Positions 39,114-48,100 of a stretch of DNA of 50,334 nt are shown in pieces. The first letter of the stretch is position 1; each line of letters opens with the position of its first letter. Under the pieces are notes generated by a model that saw nothing but the letters and a program-made list of their open reading frames with translations, made no database searches and was not told where the DNA came from. A program made the translations under genes and the position numbers. Source of the stretch: CAZDDI01 sp964504195 (GTDB taxonomy: Bacteria > Chloroflexota > Anaerolineae > B4-G1 > SLSP01); the NCBI GenBank assembly GCA_964504195.1, contig CAZDDI010000028.1, positions 1 to 50,334 on the forward strand, written 5' to 3'.

Positions 39114-39142
39114 AGTATACGCAACTTTGTAAAAAAGGCCAA
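39114..39142 (-). promoter_or_regulatory. promoter of the solute-binding-like gene
   Basis: On the minus strand TTGGCC (39137-39142), 17-bp spacer, TATACT (39114-39119), placed immediately after the rsmD stop codon. Leader about 100 bases. Confidence 0.55.
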
Positions 39143-39143
39143 A

Positions 39144-39701
39144 TCAGGGTGCGGTGATATGGACATAGAAGCAAAGCATGACACTGCCATACTTGCGTTG
39201 GTCAGTGAGTGTGAGATTTTCCAACTCGAGCGGCTCGTATTCAATCGGATGAATCTGGGCGATGACGCTGCCCCCCTCTGCTAACCATGCCATGCGCCGA
39301 TCTAGCACCCGGAGTGTATAGCTCCACAACTGCTGGTATTGCGGCGGCGCGATGTAGATGTAATCGCAGGGGCGGGGCGCAGAATGCGCCAGGAATTGGA
39401 ACACGTCTGCGCGGGTTACAGTTGCTCGCGCTGTGAGCTGGGTGAGCTCCAGATTCTTTGTGATGGTCTTCAGCGCTGGCCCACCCTGCTCCACAAAGAT
39501 CGCTTCATCCGCGCCCCGGCTGAGGGCTTCGATGCCGATTTGCCCTGTTCCGGCAAAGAGATCGAGAAAGCGCGTGGTATTCATATCGTGTCCCAAAATG
39601 CTAAACAGAGCGGATTTGGCCCGGTCAGTGATGGGGCGTGTGCCCGGCCCTGGTACTGCAATGATTTGGCGGCCTTTGGCGCTTCCGGCGATTACGCGCA
39701 T
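39144..39701 (-). CDS. rsmD: 16S rRNA (guanine(966)-N2)-methyltransferase
   Basis: Methylates G966 of 16S rRNA on the assembled small-subunit precursor. N-terminal MRVIAGSAKGRQIIAVPG and TRPITDRAKSALFSIL are characteristic; SAM motif LDLFAGTGQIGIEALSRGA is at about 45-63. The catalytic motif, usually DPPY, reads IAPPQY, a variant I recall from Chloroflexota homologues. 185 residues. It overlaps the end of the Amt-like gene by ten bases, so it is coupled to it. Confidence 0.93.
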   Translation of the reverse strand: MRVIAGSAKGRQIIAVPGPGTRPITDRAKSALFSILGHDMNTTRFLDLFAGTGQIGIEALSRGADEAIFVEQGGPALKTITKNLELTQLTARATVTRADVFQFLAHSAPRPCDYIYIAPPQYQQLWSYTLRVLDRRMAWLAEGGSVIAQIHPIEYEPLELENLTLTDQRKYGSVMLCFYVHITAP

Positions 39702-41032
39702 GGGGTGGCTTCCTTCATCTCTATTTCTTCGCTTTCCGCTTCTGTGCTGTCGCTCTCGGTAGTGTTCGGCGACTCATCCACCACTGGCGGTACAGGGATT
39801 GGGCGGGGGCGTGCAATGATGCCGAGTAGCAGTCCCCAGCCGAGTCCCCATAAGCCCAGGGCCATCAGCCCAATGAGCTGTGCGAGCAGTTGGCCACCAT
39901 CCCCGCCGAAGAACAGCCCTTGCACCCCTGGCAGTTGCACGCCGTTCGCAAGCGGTTGTATCCCGTTCCAGCCCTGTCCCCAGCGCCCATCGGCGATGAG
40001 ACCCAGGCTGAGCAGTCCCCACAGGCCGCCCGTTAAACCCAGTGGCAGCGTCGCGCTGCTGTCGTGTAGACGCAGGACATCTTCGATCAGATATAGCGCC
40101 AGCGGGAACAGCAATCCAGCGAGCAGGCCATTGACCAGGGCCGCCCATGGCGGTAGGAAGGCCGCGCCTGCCAGCGCTGCCCCCCAACCGGCGGCTTGCC
40201 CACGCGCTGCCAGCAGGGGTTCAATCTCGCCCGTAACCAACCAGGCATAGAGTTGGGAGGTCAGCGTGGCTCCGGCAATTCCCATGAGGGCACTCAACCC
40301 GGCTCGGTGCAGATCGAGCGTGGCCGCGTAGGTGTGAAAGGGTGCGGATTGCGTCCATCCAATCCAGCCCAGCCCCAGCAGGAGGCTCCCTACATTTGCC
40401 AGCAGTGGAAAATAGGCAGGCGGCGGCCCTTCACGCGGCTCGCGGGGCGTGCGGGGTTGGAGCAGTAAAATGCCGCCTGCAAAGGTCGCCGGCAGCCAGA
40501 GCAACAATGCGCTACCGCCGAAATCCACGAAGCCGTGGCCCAGCTCCAGCGTGTGTCCTAGATGCGCCAACCAGCCCCCCCCCCACACCCAGCAGGCAGC
40601 GATGGGGAAAATGAATGTCGCAGCGAGCGCGGCGGCACTGACAAGTACCCAACGGCGCAGTTCCACTAACGCCAGGGTCGTGAGCAAGGTAGCCCCGGCA
40701 AATAGCGGTAGGTACGCCAGGAAGAGTCCTAACGCGGTGGGCGTCACCTCCGGGCCGGAGAGCGCAAAGCCCTTCATGCCGAAGAACCCTCCGGTGACGC
40801 TGCGCCCGAAGAGCGCATCCAACCCGGCCAGCGCGGGATCATTGGGATTGATAACCTGTGCCCCACCCAGATGTAGCGCGAAGCCGGTGACCCAGTAACC
40901 GACAACCGCCAGCGCTAGCGCCAGCGCCGCCAGTGCCGTGATGCGGGCGGCCTTTTGCGGCGGTAGGCCGCCCCAAGCCAGTAATAACAGACCGAGCGGA
41001 ATGAAGTAGCCCCAGAGCCAGTTGGCTTGCAT
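39692..41032 (-). CDS. Amt/Rh-family membrane protein lacking the twin histidines
   Basis: 446 residues, about eleven hydrophobic helices, related to ammonium transporters. The family block ACWVWGGGWLAHLG (146-159) is intact, followed by GHGFVDFGGSALLLW. Aligned to E. coli AmtB, the first pore His (168, in DFAGGTVVH) becomes Leu178. The second (318, in DDPCDVFGVHG) becomes Gly332 in LHDSSATLPLGLTGG. Both are normally required for conduction, so it may be a sensor or carry something else. The acidic tail (about 415-446) is Ser/Glu-rich. ATG 41032 has GAGGAG six bases upstream; the longer frame to 41068 is rejected. No glnK-type gene is adjacent. Confidence 0.75.
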   Translation of the reverse strand: MQANWLWGYFIPLGLLLLAWGGLPPQKAARITALAALALALAVVGYWVTGFALHLGGAQVINPNDPALAGLDALFGRSVTGGFFGMKGFALSGPEVTPTALGLFLAYLPLFAGATLLTTLALVELRRWVLVSAAALAATFIFPIAACWVWGGGWLAHLGHTLELGHGFVDFGGSALLLWLPATFAGGILLLQPRTPREPREGPPPAYFPLLANVGSLLLGLGWIGWTQSAPFHTYAATLDLHRAGLSALMGIAGATLTSQLYAWLVTGEIEPLLAARGQAAGWGAALAGAAFLPPWAALVNGLLAGLLFPLALYLIEDVLRLHDSSATLPLGLTGGLWGLLSLGLIADGRWGQGWNGIQPLANGVQLPGVQGLFFGGDGGQLLAQLIGLMALGLWGLGWGLLLGIIARPRPIPVPPVVDESPNTTESDSTEAESEEIEMKEATPCA

Positions 41033-41075
41033 GATGTACTCCTCTGAAAATTGCAAATTGCAAATCATAATTAAC

Positions 41076-41196
41076 CGTGCTGCCCCACACGTTCGGGCGA
41101 GGCAATCCGCGGCAGGCCCGACATGGGCAGACGCGCTGGATAGGCAAAGGGCTAAGTCCAGTTGGGTGAAACGCGGATTGCCTCGCCCTAAGCACG
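41076..41196. repeat. inverted-repeat element GGGCGAGGCAATCCGCG
   Basis: GGGCGAGGCAATCCGCG (41095-41111) and its exact complement (41172-41188) flank about 60 bases. Outer CGTGCT (41076) and AGCACG (41191) extend the inverted ends. No ORF inside. It could be a small mobile-element remnant. Confidence 0.7.
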
Positions 41197-41218
41197 CACC
41201 TGAAAATAGCAGTCATAA

Positions 41219-41310
41219 GACGGGTTGGCAACCCGTCCTGCATTTTCATCCAATCGCGGGTGACCCATCGGTTAATCAGACCTGTCAGGTTTCAAAAACC
41301 TGACAGGTCT
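41219..41310. repeat. palindromes GACGGGTTGGCAACCCGTC and AGACCTGTCAGGTTT
   Basis: GACGGGTT-GGC-AACCCGTC at 41219-41237, then AGACCTGTCAGGTTT-CAA-AAACCTGACAGGTCT at 41278-41310. The second belongs to the same family as the palindrome at 23625. No genes were found from 41033 to 42126. Confidence 0.8.
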
Positions 41311-41548
41311 AAGGTCAATGATGAATTCCCATGAAAGCCACAGCTTACGTTTCACACAGTGCGGGCAATAGGCGGGACAGGCTTTCATTACCTTATGGCT
41401 GATCGTGCGCGTCTGAGCATCCCTTGCTCCTTTATCTTACCAGAGTCTTGTAAATCTGCCAGTGGAATCGGGCGCGGTTTGTAGTTGATTATTAGCTAGT
41501 CATACAATAAACGGTTTTCAAACTTTTATTGCAATCCTTTTTTGCCTC

Positions 41549-41577
41549 TTGCTATTTGTGAGTTTTATCGTTATAAT
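41549..41577 (+). promoter_or_regulatory. promoter upstream of the giant protease gene
   Basis: TTGCTA (41549-41554), 17-bp spacer, TATAAT (41572-41577). It points toward the giant gene about 540 bases away. The intervening leader holds an inverted pair (CTCTAACT/AGTTAGAG inside CGTAAAC/GTTTACG, about 41613-41668) and MITE copy 2. A nearer promoter was not recognised. Confidence 0.5.
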
Positions 41578-41684
41578 TAGGGCTGTATGGAAGGTGTGCG
41601 AGCAGGTCTGTGCGTAAACGCACTTCCGCTGCGCTCTAACTGGAAGAAAATTAGAGTTAGAGTTTACGTAAAGAGCATTTCCTG

Positions 41685-41825
41685 GTAACTATTCAGGTTC
41701 AAACTTTATCTGTCATTGCGAGCCGTCTGCGGCGAAGCAATCTCGTTCATAGTTGAGATTGCGCCATTCGCAGACGAATGGACGCCACGGAGACGTGGTT
41801 CGCAATGGCAAGGCTGAGTAGTTAC
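41685..41825. repeat. MITE-like element, copy 2
   Basis: 141 bp from GTAACTATTCAG to CTGAGTAGTTAC, nearly identical inside to copy 1 (shared AAGCAATCTCGTTCATAGTT and ACGCCACGGAGACGTGG). A CCTTCGACAGGCTCAGG element follows at 41872-41888. Confidence 0.85.
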
Positions 41826-42126
41826 GTTTCCTAAACCTATCGCGGGGAACGTACACGCTCCAAACCAGTTGCCTTCGACAGGCTCAGGCGGTGGGATGCG
41901 CAATGCGGAACCCCTGTTTCCATACTGCGAGGCACAGTTAGATGTGTACCGGCCCTCGTTGTTCCCCAGTTGTGTGTAAGGTGGAGCAACCTGGGATTAA
42001 CTTGTTGTGTTTGGGTTCGACTTTTGAGGAGGTGTGTTATCGCACAAATTATAAGCCTTGCTAGTTGTTCGTAAGTTGGAAAAGATGAAGACAGAGTTTC
42101 TTTCAATTCCGAGGAGGAAGTTTCCT

Positions 42127-45100
42127 ATGCGAACCAAATGGTTAAATGTTTTGGTGTTGACGGCGCTGCTGTTGGGGCTGTTCCCCTTTAGCGTCAGCGC
42201 TGCGCCGGTGGTGGAATCGCCGGTTATCGTTGAGGTGGAGTCGGAGCTGCAGAATCAGCTCCAGGCGGATGGCTCTACTGGTTATCTCATTTACTTTGTG
42301 GAACAGGCTGATCTTTCACCTGCCTATAACATGGATTGGCAGGCCCGCGGGCGCTTCGTCGCGAAGGCTTTGCAGGAGACGGCGGAACGTTCCCAGCGCC
42401 AGGTGCGTGCATATCTGGATCTCCAGGGTGCACAGTACCAGGCGTTTTGGATTGACAATGTCATCGTGGTTGAGAAATCGAGCCGTAACACCTTCAACGC
42501 CTTGACCACGGCTTTCCCCGAAATCGAAGCCCTGCGCGCGCGGCGGCAGCCGATGCTGCATGAGCCGGAAGACATTGCCCCCCTTTTGGCTTCGTTAGCG
42601 ATTGAGCCGAACATTAGTCACGTTAATGCTGACGATGTGTGGGGGATGGGCTACAACGGCCAGGGTATCATTGTTGCTAACATTGATACCGGCGTCCGCT
42701 ACTCTCATGATGCGCTGGTCAATCAGTACCGGGGCAATCTGGGGGGCGGCACTTTCGATCACAACTATAGCTGGTGGGATCCCTATGTGGGCACCGCTGC
42801 GCCTGTAGATGTGCATAACCATGGTTCTCACACGATGGGAACTATGATCGGCGATGACGGTGGGGCTAACCAGATCGGTATGGCACCTGCGGCGCAGTGG
42901 ATTGCCTGCAAGGGTTTCAATCCAGGTGCGACCGACGCCGGACTGCTCTCTTGTGGTCAGTTCATGGCCGCTCCTTGGGATTTGGCTGGTGCCAATGCCG
43001 ATCCCGATCTGCGCCCGCACGTTGTCAACAACTCCTGGGGCGACTGCGGTACGACCTATGATCCCTGGTATGATGGCGTCCTCACTGCCTGGCACGCGGC
43101 GGGCGTTTACCCGGTGTTTTCTAACGGTAACGCCGGTAACTGTGGCTATTCTTCTCCTCCGGGACTCAATACCGTGGGTAACCCAGCCCGTTCCGGCAGT
43201 GTGACCGGTGTTGGCTCCACAGGCACCAGCAATGGCGCGTATGCTACTCACTCGAACTGGGGCCCTACGGATAATCCCGATACCATCAACCCACGCGGCT
43301 ATCCGAATCTCAAGCCGCAGGTGTTGGCGCCAGGCACGAACCGGTCCGCGTACATGGGGAGTGATAGCACCTATGGCGGGATGACCGGTACGTCCATGTC
43401 GGCTCCGCATGTGGTGGGATTGATCGCCTTGATGTGGAGTGCGGCTCCTTGCTTGATCGGCGATTACGCAACCACTGAGACGATCATCGAAGAGACCGCC
43501 ACGCCCATCCCCTATGCCTCTGGTGGCTCGCCGCCTCCAGGGCCAGGGAATGTGCCCAACTATGCCACTGGCTGGGGCGAGATTAACGCGCTTGCAGCAG
43601 TAGAAGCGGCGATTGCTTCTTGTGGTGATAGTGTTCTCAATGGTACTGTGACCGATGCCGCTACGACCGCCCCCATCCAGAGTGCGCGGGTTGAAGCGAC
43701 GGACGGCATCACGCAGACCATGGTCCGGCTTACCGATGTCAACGGGTTTTACGCGCTTAATCTTTTTGCCGGCACCTATACGGTCACCGTATCGGCCTTC
43801 GGCTACCAGCCTGCGGTAATCGCCGACGTGGAACTCACTACTGGTATGACCACCACGCTCGATGTGGCGTTGGACATGGCGACCTGGTACACGGTGACCG
43901 GAACCGTCACCGATAGTGCGACCGATTGGCCGCTCTATGCGGAGATTGCCATTGACGGCTTCCCTGGCGATGCCATCTGGACCGATCCGGTCACCGGCTA
44001 CTACAGCATCAGCCTGCCGGAAGGCGTCGCGTACACGTTCAATGTTACTGCCTGGGTTGCAGGGTATACCCCCGCAGCCGTCACGGTCGGCCCGCTCACC
44101 GGTGACTTGACGCAGGACATCGCATTGGACGCGGACCTGGGAATTTGTGTTGCACCAGGCTATGTGCTGTCCTATGCCTATCTGGAGGACTTCGAGGCCG
44201 ATAACGGTGGGTATGTGGTTAGCGGTACGCCTGCTGATCACTGGCAGTGGGGCACGCCGACGGTCTGGCCCAACAGCTGCGCTTCTGGCGTCAACTGTTG
44301 GGGCACTAACCTGGCTGGCAACTATGCAAATAGTGCCGCTGCCATCCTCACCTCCCCAGTGATTTCTCTCACTGGTGAAACTGCGCCGCTTACCTTCAAT
44401 TGGTCACAGGCCTGGCACATTGAAAGCGCTTCATGGGATCACGGCTATGCCGAAGTCAGCATCAACGGCGGCGCGTGGGTGACCATGTGGGAGCACACTG
44501 GTGCCACGGCTCAGGTCAACTGGACTGAGATGAGCTACGATATCTCTGCTGCGGCGGGCGGTAACGTGCAGTTCCGCTTCCGCCTGACCAGCGACAGTTC
44601 AGTCAACTATCCCGGCTACTATGTTGATTCTCTCTCCATCACTGGGGCGAGCGGCTGTGCTATCCCTGTTGACGGCGGTTTGGTCGTAGGTAACGTCTAC
44701 GACTTCGAGACCAATGCTCCTATCGTGGGCGCGCTGGTAGAGAACGAAGTCGGCGAAGCGATGATCACGCAGGCTACCCCTGCTGATCCCGCTGTGGATG
44801 ACGCTTTCTACACCCTCTTCGCGCCTTCGGGCGCGCAGGTCTTCACCGCCACCATGAACCTCTACGGGGCGGACACCGAGACCGTGATGGTGTTGGATAG
44901 CGATACGGTACGCCAGGACTTCTACCTGCCCGTGGGCAATCTTACCGTGGACCCGACCTCGCTTCATGCGACGGTAGATCTGGGCGGTACCGAAACTCTC
45001 TCCTTTACTCTGGAGAACATCGGCTCTGGCCCGGTTGACTGGGCGGTCATTGAGCAGCCCGGTGGTTTCATTCCGGCACCGTTGAATCTGATGGTGGCGG

Positions 45101-48100
45101 CCCCGACGCAACCCCGGCAGGTTGCACTGGGGATCACCTCGGCAGACTCTGGTGCCGCCATTCAGGCCGGCCCGTGGCTGCCTAATGCCATTATCCAGCT
45201 AGTGCTTGATGATGGTGTGTCTGAAGATGCTATCGGCTTGACCGCTGGTGGGGAATTCTTGTGGCTCAACCGGTTCACCCCCAATTCGGCGGATTTCCCT
45301 TTCTTCCTGGATCAAGTCTCGGTTATCTTCCGCGACAGTGCCAATGTAGGCGATCAAATCCAGATCGTTATCTGGGAAGATACCGATGGTGACGGCGATC
45401 CCGGCACGGGTGCGAACTTGCTCCACACACAGGATGTGGTAGTGGAGCATAACAATGGTACTACTTGGAACAACTACGCGCTCTCGTCCCCGGTGACGCT
45501 ACTTGGCCCTGGCGGGGATGTGTTAATTGGCCTGGTTAATCGTTCTGGCGCTGCTGGTGGGTCGCACCCGGCGGCTATTGACCAAACGGCCAGCCAGGTG
45601 CGCTCCTGGATTGGCGCTTATAGTGCCGGTGTCCCCAATCCCCCTACGCTTCCAACAGATGACCTTTGGGGCATCATTGACAACTTAAGCGCGGATCTCG
45701 CTGGCAACTGGATGATCCGTGGCAGTGGTATGACCGGCTCCCCTGACGTGCCCTGGGTCTCCGAGGATCCAATCTCCGGCACGTTGGCTGCGGGCGGGAC
45801 CCAGATCATTGAAGTTATCTTCGATGCAGGTGTCTCCGAAGTCACGCAGCCCGGCGATTACTACGCTCAGCTGCGGGTCACGAATGACACGCCTTACGGC
45901 GCGCTTGTCATCCCCATCACCATGACCGTCAACCCGCCGGCTACCCACGGTAAGCTCGAGGGGACGGTGACGGGGTTGGGTTACTGTGATGCTGACCCCG
46001 CCCCGCTGGAGGGCGCGGAGGTCACGGTTACGGATGGCTTAGGTGGCGTCTGGGTAGTAACTACTGACGCCGCTGGCGCTTACGAGCTCTGGTTGGATGA
46101 GGCGGGCACGCCGTTCACCGTAACGGTAACTTACCCTGTCCACACCACTGGTCTGGAAACGGCCGTGGTTATCGTAGGCCAGGAGTCCACTGTGGTGGAC
46201 TTTGACCTGCGCTGGCTACAACCGTGTGTGACCGCTGATCCTGTAGCGTTCGATGTCGAAGTGCCGATCAACACCCAGCTCACCACCACCTTGACGCTGC
46301 TCAACACCGGTGCAGTCGGGACCGACTTCGAGATCCGCGAGAAGGATCGCGGCTTCATCCCCACCGCGGGTGAGGATGTGCTGGTGGTGGCTTGGGATGC
46401 CACGGCTGCGACGGCTATGGAAGCCGCGATTGCGGCCAATGGTTTGACCTATCTGCGTGTCACGCGCGATGTTTTCCAGGCTACTCCAGTGGAAGAGCTG
46501 TTGGAATATGGCGCTGTCTTCTATGCTGGCAGCACCAGTGGTGACGCTTGGGCTAAAGCCATGGCTTACCTGGATGCCGGTGGCAGCTTCTTGATCGCAG
46601 ACAATGACTTTGGGTATAGTAATGGCACCACTGTCTTCTATCAGCAATACCTTCAGTCCACTTATGTGTCTGATGCTGGTTCTGACGGCGTGCTGACGGG
46701 TGTGGACATCATGGCTGGTATCAACCCTGATATCAGTGCTGACCCCTACCCTGATGATTTCACGGTTGGTGCTGAAGGTGTGGAAATCTTCGTTGCGCCT
46801 TCCACTAACTCTGCCGGTGTGCGCATTGAGCGCAATGATTACCGGGCTATCTACCTGGCTTGGGATTTCCAACATTCCGGGAGTGACGCCACAGCTATTA
46901 CCGCTGCGGCTCTGAACTTCCTCGTTGCTTCTGATGTCCTTTGGATCTCCGAAGACCCCATCACCGGTACGTTGGCGGCAGATACCGGCTCCGTGCTCGT
47001 GGATGTCGTCTTCGATGCGGCGCAAGTCTCGGAGCCAGGGCGCTATCTGGCTGAGCTGCAGGTGCGCACTGACGATCCCACCAGCCCGCTGATCATCCCC
47101 GTCACGATGAACGTCACCGTGCCCGGCTCGGGCAAGGTGGAGGGCATCGTGCAGGGCTTGGGTCACTGTGATCTCAACCCGACGCCGTTGGCGGGTGCGG
47201 AAGTGCTCATTGAGAGCAGTCTGGGCATGACCTGGACGCGCACCACCGATGAAACTGGGTGGTACGCGCTGTGGGTAGAGCCTAGCCACGCGCCCCTCAC
47301 CGTTACGGTGACGGCCGCCGGTCATGAGTCCGGCATCGAGACGGATGTACAGCTCGTTGCCGATGAGATCACCGAGGTGGACTTCGATCTGCGCTGGCTG
47401 CAACCTTGCGGTTCAGTCGCGCCGGAGAGCCTGTCTGTCGAGCTGATGTTGGGCGAGGAACAAACGCTTCCCCTGACGTTGGGTAACCTCGGTGCTGCGG
47501 AAATGACCTTCGAGATCAGCGAGATCAGCGGCACGGTTACGCTCTTGAGCGTGAATGCGGAAGCGCCGGTAGTGATCGGCGAAAGCCGTACTGCTATGCA
47601 GGTAGAAACCGGTGTGGCTTCTGGTAAGCCAGTCATCGGTGTGCCTTCGGGCGGGCCGGCCCCGCAGGACATCGGCGCTGCCTGGGAAACCATGGCCCCG
47701 CTGCCGGCAGGCCGCGTGTTCGCTGCTGTGATTGCTGATGACCAAGGCTATGTCTATGTCATCGGTGGCACCAGTGATGGTGGAGCACTCACCCCCACGA
47801 ATACCAACTACCGCTATGACACGGCCACCAACACCTGGGATACCATGGCGGCCATGCCCTCGGCCATTGACAGCATTGATGGCGCGTTCATCAATGGCAA
47901 GATCTACATCCCCGGAAGCGCCACCACTGCTGACACCTTCGTCTACGATATTGCCACGGATACCTGGAGCACCATCGCTGCTAACGGCGGCTATACTCCG
48001 CGCAGCCAGCATCAGGTGGTTGTCATTGACACCGATCTGTATGTTCTGGGCGGTATCGTGGCTGCGGCCAGCGCCAGTACCACCGAAGTGTGGGTCCTGG

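Noticed and set aside
42595..44241. 548-residue and further minus-strand frames (also 46216-47403, 48535-49614) under the giant gene
   Set aside because: Antisense shadows of a strongly coding frame with intact protease and repeat domains; no ribosome sites or motifs.
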